Source: Terricaulis sp. (GTDB lineage: Bacteria > Pseudomonadota > Alphaproteobacteria > Caulobacterales > Aquidulcibacteraceae). Taken from it: a stretch of 64,000 nucleotides of DNA. Each line of letters starts with the position of its first letter. Position 1 is the stretch's first letter. The notes under the pieces are model-generated. The model was not told the DNA's origin, ran no database searches, and saw nothing but the letters and a program-made list of their open reading frames with translations. The stretch is from assembly GCA_024707365.1 (NCBI GenBank), contig JANPZV010000005.1, positions 558,001 to 622,000 on the forward strand, in the 5' to 3' direction. This document shows positions 42,275-52,117 of the stretch, in pieces. The position numbers and the translations under genes were made by a program.

Positions 42275-43222
42275 ATGATGACCCTATTAAACCGCGCCGC
42301 CCGGCCCATGCCGGCCCACGCGCACGATCACTTGTTCGCCGACATCGCGCCCGGCAGCGCGCACGCTTCGGCGCGCATGCTGGCCGTGCTCTATGAGCAA
42401 TATGCGCGCGATGACGCGGCGCCGCCGCAATACAAGCATTTCCGCCGCCTGGTGCAAGCGCTGGTGTGCGACGACAGCCCGCGCGGGCTGCGTGGGTTGA
42501 GCGGCAAAGCGCTGGATAAAATGCGCGCGGCTTATGTTTGCTGCTTTGAGCCACATGACGCGTATGCGCGCCAGCGGGCCACGTTTTGGAAAGACCCGGC
42601 CTTCCTGGCGCAGCTGATGCGGGCGCGCGACGCGCTGATCAAGGATTTGGAAATCCACGCCGCCGAGGAGGCACGCCGGCGCGCGCAGCTGCGCACCATG
42701 ATCGAATGCCGCGCGGCGCCGATCGACCTTTGCGGCGTTTCGCTGCTGGCGCTGATCAAGCAGATGAGCCCCGATGATTGGCACGAAATCGTGCTGAACT
42801 GGCATTGGGATCATGGCGTCACCGAGCTTGAATGGATCACCTCCCACCCCGAATGCGACCGGGCGACGGCGGTTTACGCCTATTGCCTGGGCGAGCCGAG
42901 CCGCGTGGCGCTGCGGGCAAGCAAGCCCTCCTATGAGCATGGGCGCTGGGATTATGGCGGCTTCGTGCGCGCGGTGGCGGCGCGGCTGGAGAACGGCTTC
43001 TATATGAACGCCGCGCTCAAGCTGGAGCTGGGGCCTGAAACGGCCGCGCGGTTCGCCGCCGAGATCGCGCGGGCGCGCGCCAGTAAAGAGAGCCCCTGGC
43101 AATTGGAGCCGGCGCTGCTCACCCATCCGGGCCGGCCGCATAAGCCCAAATACACGCTGCACCACGGCGCGGTGCATTATCATTACGATTACTGGATGGC
43201 GCGCGAAGCCCGCGTGCGTTGA
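42275..43222 (+). CDS. Protein with DUF4274-like domain
   Basis: About 315 residues. The region IVLNWHWDHGVTELEWITSH with ECDRATAVYAYCLGEP resembles DUF4274 (N-W-D-W...W-I....C-D..TA). The N-terminal half is helical with many Arg/Ala, and the C-terminal part is His/Tyr-rich (HHGAVHYHYDYWMARE). ATG 42275 or 42278 may be the true start. Its function is unknown; DUF4274 is sometimes seen in immunity-like contexts, but no toxin is nearby. Confidence 0.65.
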   Translation: MMTLLNRAARPMPAHAHDHLFADIAPGSAHASARMLAVLYEQYARDDAAPPQYKHFRRLVQALVCDDSPRGLRGLSGKALDKMRAAYVCCFEPHDAYARQRATFWKDPAFLAQLMRARDALIKDLEIHAAEEARRRAQLRTMIECRAAPIDLCGVSLLALIKQMSPDDWHEIVLNWHWDHGVTELEWITSHPECDRATAVYAYCLGEPSRVALRASKPSYEHGRWDYGGFVRAVAARLENGFYMNAALKLELGPETAARFAAEIARARASKESPWQLEPALLTHPGRPHKPKYTLHHGAVHYHYDYWMAREARVR

Positions 43223-43257
43223 CGCGATATTGACGGGCGCAGGCGCTTGATGCGCGC

Positions 43258-44169
43258 ATGACCGGCGCCGCCCTCCTCGCCCAATGGATCGCATATCTCA
43301 GCGATGAGCGCCGCTTTGCGGCCAATTCGATCGATGCGTATCAGCGCGATGTGGCGGCGTTTCTGGGCTTTTTGCAGGGGCATTTGGGCGGCGAGCCTGG
43401 CGGCGCCGATCTCGCCAAGCTGGAGCCGCGCGATCTGCGCGCGTATCTGGCGCACCGCCGCCAGGGCGAAGATGCGCTGGCTGACCGCTCTGTTTCGCGG
43501 GCGCTGGCGGCGATCCGCAGCTTCTATCGCTATCTTGAGCGCCGCCATGGGCTCGCCAATCCGCGGCTGGGGCTGGTGCGCGGGCCAAAGCTGAAACGGG
43601 GGCTGCCGCGCCCTGTCAGCGAGGGCGGCGCGCGGGCGCTGATCGAGGAAGCTGAGGCGGAAGCGCGCGAAGAATGGGCCGGCGCACGCGATGCGGCGCT
43701 GATCACTTTGATCTATGCGGCGGGCCTTCGCATCAGCGAAGCGCTGGCGCTGCAAGGGCGCGACCTGCCGCTGCCGGAGACGCTGCGCATCAAGGGCAAA
43801 GGCGGCAAGGAGCGGCTGGTTCCGCTGCTTTCTGCGGCGCGCGAGGCTGTGGCGCGCTACGCCGCGCTTTGCCCTTATGCGCTTAATGGCGAGGCCCCGC
43901 TCTTCCGCGCGGCGCGCGGCGGGGCGTACTCGCCGCGCATGGCGCAAGCCTTGATGGCGAACCTGCGCGGGCGTTTGGGCTTGCCTTCAAGCGCCACCCC
44001 GCACGCTTTGCGGCATGCGTTCGCAACACATTTGCTCGCCGCCGGCGGTGATCTGCGCGCGATTCAAGAGCTGCTCGGACACGAATCGCTGTCGACGACT
44101 CAGGGCTATGCGGGCCTCGAAGCAAAAAAAATTTTGCAGGCGTATGCGCGCGCACATCCGCGCGCGTGA
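43258..44169 (+). CDS. xerC: Tyrosine recombinase XerC-like
   Basis: Resolves chromosome dimers at dif. The 303-residue protein has an N-terminal SAM-like core-binding domain (residues 5-100) and a catalytic domain with Arg in YAAGLRISEAL, Lys in KGKGGKERLVPL, HALRHAFATH, GHESLSTTQ and the nucleophile Tyr in GYAGLEAKKI. Its single-gene setting and length fit the housekeeping XerC rather than an integrase. Confidence 0.88.
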   Translation: MTGAALLAQWIAYLSDERRFAANSIDAYQRDVAAFLGFLQGHLGGEPGGADLAKLEPRDLRAYLAHRRQGEDALADRSVSRALAAIRSFYRYLERRHGLANPRLGLVRGPKLKRGLPRPVSEGGARALIEEAEAEAREEWAGARDAALITLIYAAGLRISEALALQGRDLPLPETLRIKGKGGKERLVPLLSAAREAVARYAALCPYALNGEAPLFRAARGGAYSPRMAQALMANLRGRLGLPSSATPHALRHAFATHLLAAGGDLRAIQELLGHESLSTTQGYAGLEAKKILQAYARAHPRA

Positions 44170-44389
44170 TGTTTTTTGCATGCGCGCATTTGCTTGCGCG
44201 CCTTATTTTTCAAGGCTCGCAGGGAAATTTCACAACGCGCGAACGTGGTGAAAAACAAGCGCGAAGAAAAAATCGCACGAGTACTTGCGGAAACTACTTG
44301 CAAACCAAATTCAGCGAAAAAAATCCCCGGAGAGTCAAACAACTCCCGTCCAACCCAGTACCAACACAAGTAAAGATGAGGAAATAAAG
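44170..44389. other. AT-rich leader region before the histone-like gene
   Basis: This 220-base gap is much richer in A and T than its surroundings, with A-runs at 44267-44273 and 44320-44326. GAGGA at 44378-44382 is a good ribosome site for ATG 44390. It probably contains the promoter; no confident -35/-10 pair was assigned. Confidence 0.45.
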
Positions 44390-44671
44390 ATGGCTAAGAA
44401 AGTTAAGAAGGCGGCGAAGAAGCCCGCGAAGAAAGTGGCGAAGAAGGCCGTCCGCAAGACGGTGAAGAAGGCCGCGAAGAAGACCGTCCGCAAGGCTGCC
44501 AAGAAGCCGGCGAAGAAGGTCGCGAAGAAGGCCGTGCGCAAGACCGCGAAGAAGACCGTTCGCAAGGCTGCCAAGAAGCCGGTCCGTAAGGCCGCCGCGA
44601 AGAAGCCGGCCCGCAAGACCGCTCGCAAGACGGTCCGCAAGGCCCGCAAGGCCGCCGCGCCCGCGATCTAA
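44390..44671 (+). CDS. Histone H1-like Lys/Ala-rich DNA-binding protein
   Basis: 93 residues made almost wholly of Lys, Ala, Arg, Val, Thr and Pro in repeating units such as AKKPAKKVAKKAVRKT and KKTVRKAAKKP. This matches bacterial H1-like proteins, which bind and condense DNA. At the DNA level the units are imperfect tandem repeats, so copy number may differ between strains. A GC hairpin after the stop is a likely terminator. Confidence 0.85.
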   Translation: MAKKVKKAAKKPAKKVAKKAVRKTVKKAAKKTVRKAAKKPAKKVAKKAVRKTAKKTVRKAAKKPVRKAAAKKPARKTARKTVRKARKAAAPAI

Positions 44672-44683
44672 ACGTGACAAGGA

Positions 44684-44711
44684 AAGGGGGACGCCGACGG
44701 GTGTCCCCCTT
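44684..44711 (+). terminator. Hairpin after the histone-like gene
   Basis: AAGGGGGAC (44684-44692) pairs with GTCCCCCTT (44703-44711) around ten bases, 13 bases past the stop, followed by TCTCCGTT. It is a probable intrinsic terminator with a weak T tract. Confidence 0.65.
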
Positions 44712-44943
44712 CTCCGTTAGAGACCAACGCTTCCACGACGCGACGAGATTAAAGGCCGAACCTTAGAGCACAGATAGGATCCGATGCGTTCACCGCGTCT
44801 CCGCTGCCCCCCGCTCCTGCTACGAACGCCGCCGTTTGGCCCGCCGCTTTTTCAAACATTGCTGATCGCGCGCACCGCGCATCATCATCCCTCCCCCGCT
44901 TCACGCTGCATGCCGCGCGCGCACGCCGCCGTGCTTGCCGTGA

Positions 44944-44984
44944 TTGACAGCCTCTCTATCTCCATGTACTTTGTTTTTCAAAGT
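44944..44984 (+). promoter_or_regulatory. Promoter and palindromic operator of the membrane protein/regulator pair
   Basis: TTGACA at 44944-44949, a 17-base spacer and TACTTT at 44967-44972 resemble a sigma-70 type promoter. ACTTTGTTTTTCAAAGT at 44968-44984 is a six-base inverted repeat overlapping the -10 region, a natural site for autoregulation by the winged-helix protein encoded at 45618. Confidence 0.55.
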
Positions 44985-45000
44985 TGATGGGAGAAGCGTG

Positions 45001-45618
45001 ATGACGCGGGACGAAATGCTGGCCGATCTGCGTTATGCGCGCGCGCTGGCCGAGGAGGGCCGCCAAGCGCCGCTGATCAGCGGGCGCTACCTCGTCCTGT
45101 TCGGCGGCTTGCTGTGCGTGACCTATCTGGCGCATTGGGCGCTGAGCACAGGCGTGATCGCCGCGCCGCCTTGGTCACTCGGCGCGCTTTGGGCGCTGTT
45201 CGGCTTCGGCGCCGGCATCGGCTGCACCATCGTGTACCAGCGCGTGCGGGTGTTGCCGGGCGGCTCGGCGCTCGGCAACAGGATTGACCGGGCGGTGTGG
45301 AACGCGGCCACGCTTGCGATCTTCGCCACCGTTGTGGGCTGCCTGCTTTCCGGCGCACTGCAGCGCGACCCCAGCCGGGCGGATGTGATCATGGCGGTGG
45401 TGTTCGGCATCTACGGCTTGGCGCTGATGACCACCGCGACCATCACCGAGAAAGGCTGGCTGAAAAGCTTTGCCTACGCGGCGTTTGCGGTGAGCCTGCT
45501 GCTCTGGCTCGTCATGGCGCAGCCTTGGGCCTATCTTGCGGCTTCTGCGGCGGCGCTGTGCGTGCTGCTGACGCCAGGCGTCATCATGATCCGCGCCGAA
45601 CCCTCGACGATCGTGTGA
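45001..45618 (+). CDS. Six-helix membrane protein paired with a winged-helix regulator
   Basis: 205 residues. A charged start (MTRDEMLADLRYARALAEEG) is followed by about six hydrophobic helices (VLFGGLLCVTYLAHWAL, LGALWALFGFGAGIGCTIVY and others). No transporter family is recognised. GGGAGAAG precedes ATG 45001. The TGA overlaps the ATG of the next gene (TGATG), so both are made together. The pair is a recurring layout in proteobacteria, with an unknown job. Confidence 0.75.
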   Translation: MTRDEMLADLRYARALAEEGRQAPLISGRYLVLFGGLLCVTYLAHWALSTGVIAAPPWSLGALWALFGFGAGIGCTIVYQRVRVLPGGSALGNRIDRAVWNAATLAIFATVVGCLLSGALQRDPSRADVIMAVVFGIYGLALMTTATITEKGWLKSFAYAAFAVSLLLWLVMAQPWAYLAASAAALCVLLTPGVIMIRAEPSTIV

Positions 45619-45920
45619 TGTCGAGCTTTGATCACACGGCGCTGGATGATGTTATCCATGGGCGCTTGCGGCTTGGGGTAATGGCGTATCTCTCCACCGT
45701 CTCCCCTGCCCCGTTCGTGGAGCTGAAAGCCAAGGTGAACGCCACCGACGGCAATCTCTCCACGCATCTCTCCAAGCTGGAAGATGCGGGCTATGTGCGG
45801 ATCGAAAAGACCTTCCTCGGCAAGAAGCCGCACACTCTGGTGCATTTGACGGCCAAGGGCCGCAATGGCTGGATCGCCTATCTCAACAAACTGCAAGCGC
45901 TGATCAGCGCGGCGGAGTGA
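45618..45920 (+). CDS. Winged-helix transcriptional regulator (HTH_34 type)
   Basis: 100 residues. LDDVIHGRLRLGVMAYLS, NATDGNLSTHLSKLEDAGYV and KTFLGKKPHTLVHLTAKG match the compact winged-helix domain of the MarR/PadR-like HTH_34 group: the recognition helix after DGNLS, then the wing with K.F.GKKP.T. It is probably a repressor of its own operon through the palindrome at 44968-44984. The effector is unknown. Confidence 0.85.
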   Translation: MSSFDHTALDDVIHGRLRLGVMAYLSTVSPAPFVELKAKVNATDGNLSTHLSKLEDAGYVRIEKTFLGKKPHTLVHLTAKGRNGWIAYLNKLQALISAAE

Positions 45921-46445
45921 TCACGCCGCGCTCAGCGCCCAGCAAGCGACGCCCGGATAAGGCGGCGCGCCGGTATCGATAAAGCCGAGCTTTTGCAGCG
46001 TGTGCGCGGCGCTGTGATCTTCCGCATCAAGGTGGGAGATCACGCGCGCAGCGCCATGGGCGAAGGCCCAATCTGTAAGCGCGCGCACGGTTTCGGCGCC
46101 ATAGCCGCGCCCGCGAAACTCGGGCAAGAGGCCAAAGGCAAGCTCCACATCGCCATCTTCATCAGGGCGGCCGATCAGAGCGGCGATGCCGATGATGCGC
46201 GGGGGCGCGCGTTCCCCGCCATTGGCGAGCATGGCCCAGCCATACCAGCCCTCCCCTTGCGGATCGTGCGCCAGATGCTTGGCGGCCCATTCAAAGGCGG
46301 GCAGATCAAACGGCGCGGGCGGCCAATACGGCTCATGCGTGACGGCGATGGCGTTGAAGAACGCCGCGCGGCTGCCGGCCTGCAAGGCCGCGAGCCGATG
46401 ATCGAGCGCGATCAGCGCCAAACGCTCCGTCGTCACCACCAGCAT
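45921..46445 (-). CDS. GNAT family N-acetyltransferase (RimJ/RimL-like)
   Basis: 174 residues. It opens TTERLALIALDH. The acetyl-CoA loop is LLPEFRGRGYGAETVRALTD, followed by HLDAEDHSAAHTLQKLGFID. The acceptor is unknown. It is convergent with the winged-helix gene: the two stop codons are adjacent at 45920/45921. Confidence 0.85.
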   Translation of the reverse strand: MLVVTTERLALIALDHRLAALQAGSRAAFFNAIAVTHEPYWPPAPFDLPAFEWAAKHLAHDPQGEGWYGWAMLANGGERAPPRIIGIAALIGRPDEDGDVELAFGLLPEFRGRGYGAETVRALTDWAFAHGAARVISHLDAEDHSAAHTLQKLGFIDTGAPPYPGVACWALSAA

Positions 46446-46594
46446 GGAGGGCTCCTCGTGTGAGTGTTGCTCACAGGGATGGAACGGGAGTCGCGCGGCG
46501 CGGGAAAGTTAGGGTTTGGAAATACTCACAGGCGGGGTGCGCGGGGCTTTTCAAGCGGAAGCCATGCGCTACCATGCGCGATAAAGAGATCGCC

Positions 46595-46726
46595 ATGAGC
46601 AAGCCCGCCACCCAAAGCCAAGTGACAAGCCTCAAGCCGGTGCGCATCCGCTTCTCCGCGTTGCGCGGGCATGCCGGCAAAGGGATGAGCACCGATCAGG
46701 TGATGGCGCTGACGCGCGGCAAATAG
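46595..46726 (+). CDS. Small hypothetical ORF
   Basis: 43 residues from ATG 46595, ending HAGKGMSTDQVMALTRGK. The ending recalls the C terminus of some small AbrB/VapB-type antitoxins, but the DNA-binding part is absent and no toxin gene is next to it. A longer frame from 46460 is less likely. Evidence for expression is weak. Confidence 0.35.
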   Translation: MSKPATQSQVTSLKPVRIRFSALRGHAGKGMSTDQVMALTRGK

Positions 46727-46760
46727 GGCGTGAACTGATCGCGCCCTCTCGCTGTCATCC

Positions 46761-48160
46761 CTAAGACTGCATCACCCAGCCATCGACGCCCTTCGCCGCT
46801 TCGCGGATGGCTTCGCTGACCGTCGGGTGGGCGTGGCAGGTGCGGGCGATGTCTTCGGCGCTGGCGCCGAATTCCATGGCCACGCAGATCTCGCCGATCA
46901 ATTCGCCGACGCCCGAGCCCATCAGATGCGCGCCGACGACGCGTTTGGTGGCGGCCTCTTCAAGCACTTTGACGAAGCCTTCGGTTTGATGGTTCGTGCG
47001 CGCGCGCGAATTGGCGATCATCGGGAATTTGCCGATCTTGTATTCGACGCCGGCGGCTTTCAGCTCTTCCTCGGTTTTGCCGACGGTGGCGACTTCCGGG
47101 TCGGTGTAGATCACGCTGGGGATGATGTCGTAATTCACGTGGCCCCAAAGGCCTGCGAGGATTTGCGCTGCGGCGATCCCCTCTTCCTCGGCCTTGTGGG
47201 CCAGCATCGGGCCGTGCGTGCAATCGCCGATGGCGTAGATGCCGGGCACATTCGTCTTGAAGTGATCGGTTTCGATGAAGCCGCGCCCATCCATGCGCAC
47301 GCCCACATCTTCAAGCCCAAGGCCGGTGGTGAAGGGCTTGCGCCCGATGGCGACGAGCACGACATCGGCATCGAGCACGCGCGCGGCGCCGCCCTTGGCC
47401 GGCTCGATCGCGGACCTTGAGGCCGCGCCCGGTTTTTTCAACGCCGGTGACCTTCTGGCCGAGCTCAAACGCCATGCCTTGCTTTTTCAGCGTGCGCTGG
47501 AAGGCGGTGGCGAGTTCGTTATCGAGGCCGGGGGTGATGCGATCGAGGAATTCGACCACGGTGACCTCCGCGCCGACGCGGCGCCCACACCGAGCCAAGC
47601 TCAAGCCCGATCACGCCCGCGCCGATCACGATCAGCTTTTGCGGCACTTCGGAGAGCGCCAGCGCGCCGGTGGAGGTGACGATGCGCTCTTCATCGATTT
47701 CGACGTTGGGCAGGCCAGTGGGCACTGAGCCGGTGGCGATCAGGATATTCTTGGTTTCGAGCGTTTGCTTGGCGCCGTCAGCGGCGGTGACCTCGACCTT
47801 GCCGGGGGCGGCGATGCGGCCAAGGCCTTTGACGTAATCGACCTTGTTTTTTTTCATCAGGAACTCAACGCCCTTGGTGAGCCCTTCGACCGCATCGTCC
47901 TTCTGCTTCATGAAGGCGGCGTGATCGAGCGAGAGGCCTTCGATTCTGACGCCCATGGAGGGGAAGCTTTTGGCGGCGGCTTCATAATATTCGCTGGCGT
48001 GCAGCAGCGCTTTTGAGGGAATGCAGCCGACATTGAGGCATGTGCCGCCGAGCTTGCCGCGGCTTTCGATGATCGCGGTTTTGAGGCCAAGCTGGCCTGC
48101 GCGGATCGCCGCGTTGTAGCCGCCAGGGCCGCCGCCGATGATGACGAGATCGTAGCTCAT
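46761..48160 (-). CDS. lpd: Dihydrolipoyl dehydrogenase (E3), two frameshifts
   Basis: Reoxidises lipoamide for 2-oxoglutarate dehydrogenase. FAD-binding [20 protein letters not shown], the redox disulphide [47 protein letters not shown] and the interface motif HAHPTVSEA are present. Two extra bases split it: CCC at 47584-47586 should be CC, and GG at 47412-47413 should be G. Repair gives 465 residues. It is the last member of the TCA set, cut off from sucB by the IS110 element and small ORFs. Confidence 0.95.
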
Positions 48161-48241
48161 ACCTGCTCCGCACAAATTTGCGCGGAACCTAAGCGCGCGG
48201 ACGCGCTGATTCAATGCGGCTTAAGGCAAGCCTGCCCTGCT

Positions 48242-48738
48242 TTAAGCGCCCTGCTTGTCCCAATAGGCGCGATCGCCCCATCGATGATGGCGATGAACAC
48301 GCCAACGATGAGGATGACGGCCAGCAGCGCGACCTGCACCTCGAATGAGCCGGCTTCGGCCAGCAGCTTCTGCGGCTCGCGGAACACGCCCCAGTCGATG
48401 GCTTGGAATTGCGCCACCACGTCTTGGCCCTGCTGGTAGGCCCAGCGCCCGCCATAGGCGGCAAAGCCAAGCAGCCACACCCAAAAGCCCTGCGTGCGGC
48501 GGATGAGGCGCACGGCGGCGATGAGGAAGAACAGCGCAGCCGCGCCCCAGAGGCCGACATCAAGCCATGTCATTTCCGCAGCGCCCGCGGCGGCGGCCTC
48601 GGCTTGCACATCCTGCACCTGGGTGATCGGCGCTTGGTAGCCGGCGATCGCCGCCCCGGCGCTCACAGCGGCCAACACGCACAACGCCACCAGCGCGAAC
48701 AGAACCAGCACCGCCGGCCACCGCAGAATGAATGTCAT
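48242..48738 (-). CDS. Hypothetical membrane protein, frameshifted at the end
   Basis: 165 residues after repair. It has one N-terminal helix (LRWPAVLVLFALVALCVLAA), a polar Gln/Ala segment, then two further helices (GLWGAAALFFLIAAVRLI and VALLAVILIVGVFIAIID). CCCC at 48276-48279 should be CCCCC, giving the tail IIDGGDRAYWDKQGA with a stop at 48242. No family is recognised. It lies upstream of lpd on the same strand, 80 bases away. Confidence 0.65.
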
Positions 48739-48882
48739 GTCGCGCCCCCACCTTCGCTCCCCCGAGCGGATTTACTATACAGGGCTTGGGGCGCGCGCCA
48801 ATGGCTGGCGGAACAAGGTTTGATCTCAAGCTCTTGCGTGCGGGGAAGCACGCGGGCCGGATGCGCGGGCGGAGGGAAAAGC

Positions 48883-49254
48883 ATGACCTGGTTCGGGCAA
48901 GTGAGCGCGTGGATGGCGCTGGCGGCGGGCGCGCTGTTCGCGGCGGGGGCGGCGCTTCGATTCAGCGTCGGTGAGATTCCATGGGCGGCGATGCTCGCGG
49001 GCGCGCTGTTACTGACAGGCTGGTATCGCACTTGGCGTAAGATGTCCGGCGGGCTGCGTCTGCTGGCCGGCGCATGGGGCTTTGCGGCGGGGCTGTTGAG
49101 CCTCACCCTCTTGCTGGCGCCAGAACCGCCCGCCGATGCGCTCGTGCACGACACCTATTACGTGACCACACCCTATGCGTGGCTGCCGATTGCGTTTCTC
49201 ATTTTCGCCCTGCTCGGCCTTGCGCTCACGGTGCTGCACAAAGAGAGCAAGTGA
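48883..49254 (+). CDS. Hypothetical membrane protein
   Basis: 123 residues with four hydrophobic helices (WMALAAGALFAAGAALRF, WAAMLAGALLLTGWY, GAWGFAAGLLSLTLLLA, LPIAFLIFALLGLALTVL) and a conserved-looking loop ADALVHDTYYVTTPYAW. HDTYYV with a preceding Asp recalls a loop of haem-copper oxidase subunit I, but the protein is far too short to be one. ATG 48883 has GGAGGG upstream. It is divergent from the previous membrane gene. Confidence 0.65.
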   Translation: MTWFGQVSAWMALAAGALFAAGAALRFSVGEIPWAAMLAGALLLTGWYRTWRKMSGGLRLLAGAWGFAAGLLSLTLLLAPEPPADALVHDTYYVTTPYAWLPIAFLIFALLGLALTVLHKESK

Positions 49255-49343
49255 GTTATCCACATTGATCCGCGCGCGGAACGCGAACCGGCGCGCGCGT
49301 GAACAGTTTCTTACGCAGGCGGGACATCACAGGAGATGCCCCA

Positions 49344-49529
49344 ATGCGGATCAGCAAAATGCGCCCGATGGCCGATGAAAACGGCTTTGTGCCGATGGGC
49401 GCGTATTTCGAGTTTCTGGCGCGCGATCTCGCCGTCGCCAATGCGCGCGAGGCGGCGCAGCGCGATGCGCTGGATGAAGAAGATCGCCGGCTTGAGCGGC
49501 GCTATCGCCGAAAGGAATGCGAAGGCTGA
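49344..49529 (+). CDS. Small charged hypothetical protein
   Basis: 61 residues from ATG 49344, with AGGAG at 49331-49335. It is mostly helical and rich in Asp, Glu and Arg (AREAAQRDALDEEDRRLERR). No family is recognised. It lies just left of the IS110 element. Confidence 0.5.
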   Translation: MRISKMRPMADENGFVPMGAYFEFLARDLAVANAREAAQRDALDEEDRRLERRYRRKECEG

Positions 49530-50705
<1,176 letters not shown>

Positions 50706-50720
50706 CCCATGAGACAGTCG

Positions 50721-50736
50721 CTCCCCTCGCGGGGAG
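50721..50736. other. Short hairpin between the transposase and sucB
   Basis: CTCCCC and GGGGAG flank TCGC. On the minus strand it lies about 20 bases after the sucB stop and could help end that transcript, or it could be part of the right IS end. Confidence 0.35.
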
Positions 50737-50758
50737 GGATTAGCGGCGGCGCGGGCGC

Positions 50759-51961
50759 TTACAGATCCAGCAGCATCCGCTCGGGATCTTCCAGGCCCTC
50801 TTTGACGCGGACGAGGAAGGTCACGGCTTCTTTGCCGTCAACGATGCGGTGATCGTAGCTGAGCGCCAGATACATCATCGGGCGGATGACGATCTGCTTA
50901 TCGACCACGACCGGGCGCTCTTGGATTTTGTGCATGCCAAGAATGCCCGATTGCGGCGCGTTGAGGATCGGGGTGGACATGAGCGAGCCGTAGACGCCGC
51001 CATTGCTGATGGTGAACGTCGCGCCTTGCAGATCTTCCAGCTTCAAATGGCCGTCGCGCGCCTTGAGGCCGAGCTCGCCAATCTCGGCTTCAATCTCGGC
51101 CATGCTCTTGTAATCGGCGCCGCGCACGACGGGCACGACGAGGCCCCGATCGGTGCCGACGGCGATGCCGATATCGTAGAAATTCTTGTAGATGATGTCA
51201 TCGCCATCGATCTCGGCGTTGACGTTCGGGATCTCTTTCAGCGCGGCCACGCAGGCTTTCACGAAGAAGCTCATGAAGCCGAGCTTGACGCCATGCTTGC
51301 GCTCGAACTGATCCTTGTACTTGTTGCGCGCGGCCATCACGGCGGACATGTCCGCCTCGTTGAAGGTCGTCAGCATCGCGGCGGCGTTTTGCGCTTCCTT
51401 GAGGCGGCGGGCGATGGTGCGGCGCAGGCGCGTCATCGGCACGCGCTCTTCGCGGTCGCCGATTTCGCGCGCTTGCAGCGGCGTTGCTTGCACATTGGCC
51501 GGCGGGGCGACGGGCGCGCTTCCCTTCTCGATCAGCGCGAGCGCGTCGGCCTTGGTGACGCGGCCATCGCGGCCTGAGCCTTGCGCGCCGGCGAGGTTCA
51601 CGTTGTTTTCGGCGGCGATGCGCTGCACCGAGGGCGGATTGGTTTGCGCGGCGGCGGTGGGCGCGGGCTTGGCGGCCGGCGGCGGCGCTTTGGGCGCTTC
51701 GGCTTGCGGTGCGGCGGGCTGGCTGCCGGCGCCGCCCAAGCGGCCAAGCAGCGAGCCGATTTCCACCGTGGCGCCTTCGGCGGCGACGATATCGGCGAGC
51801 ACGCCATCTTCGGGCGCGGAAACCTCGACGGAGACCTTATCGGTTTCCAGCTCGACGAGGGTTTCGTCCTTCTTCACGGCCTCGCCGGCTTTTTTCAGCC
51901 ATTTGGCGACCGTCGCTTCGGTGACGCTCTCGCCCAGGGTCGGCACTACGATATCGGTCAC
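50759..51961 (-). CDS. sucB: 2-oxoglutarate dehydrogenase E2, dihydrolipoamide succinyltransferase
   Basis: Core of the 2-oxoglutarate dehydrogenase complex. The 400-residue protein has a lipoyl domain with the lipoylated Lys in [18 protein letters not shown], an Ala/Pro linker, a peripheral-subunit-binding domain ([20 protein letters not shown]) and the acyltransferase domain ending [19 protein letters not shown], with the catalytic His. The start is GTG 51961. The order sucA-sucB is kept, with a palindromic spacer between. Confidence 0.96.
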   Translation of the reverse strand: MTDIVVPTLGESVTEATVAKWLKKAGEAVKKDETLVELETDKVSVEVSAPEDGVLADIVAAEGATVEIGSLLGRLGGAGSQPAAPQAEAPKAPPPAAKPAPTAAAQTNPPSVQRIAAENNVNLAGAQGSGRDGRVTKADALALIEKGSAPVAPPANVQATPLQAREIGDREERVPMTRLRRTIARRLKEAQNAAAMLTTFNEADMSAVMAARNKYKDQFERKHGVKLGFMSFFVKACVAALKEIPNVNAEIDGDDIIYKNFYDIGIAVGTDRGLVVPVVRGADYKSMAEIEAEIGELGLKARDGHLKLEDLQGATFTISNGGVYGSLMSTPILNAPQSGILGMHKIQERPVVVDKQIVIRPMMYLALSYDHRIVDGKEAVTFLVRVKEGLEDPERMLLDL

Positions 51962-52008
51962 GTTTTCATCTCCGTTGCAGCGCGCCGCGCGTGCAAAAAA
52001 TTTGTTCT

Positions 52009-52114
52009 CGTCATTCCGGACGCGCGGAGCGCGATCCGGAACCCAGGGGACGACAGGACACCGCGTTTGCCCCTGGGTTCCGGGCTCTCCGCTACGCGGA
52101 GCCCCGGAATGACG
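52009..52114. repeat. Nested palindromic element between sucA and sucB
   Basis: CGTCATTCCGG (52009-52019) pairs with CCGGAATGACG (52104-52114). Inside, CCGGAACCCAGGGG (52036-52049) pairs with CCCCTGGGTTCCGG (52070-52083), all perfect. This is the dispersed CGTCATTCCGG palindrome found in many alphaproteobacteria. It could stabilise or attenuate the transcript between the two genes. Confidence 0.75.
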
Positions 52115-52117
52115 ACC

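Larger units (their letters stand above)
44672..45000. other. Gene-free stretch with terminator and promoter
   Basis: About 330 bases between the histone-like gene and the membrane protein. It contains the terminator at 44684-44711 and the promoter/operator at 44944-44984. An open frame at 44784-44987 has no coding character and is left out. Confidence 0.6.

Noticed and set aside
44784..44987. 67-residue open frame before the membrane protein
   Set aside because: It overlaps the likely promoter and operator and has Pro/His/Arg-rich non-coding composition.
45921..46726. GNAT toxin with antitoxin
   Set aside because: The GNAT and the small ORF at 46595 are head-to-head rather than in one operon, and the small ORF lacks a DNA-binding region.
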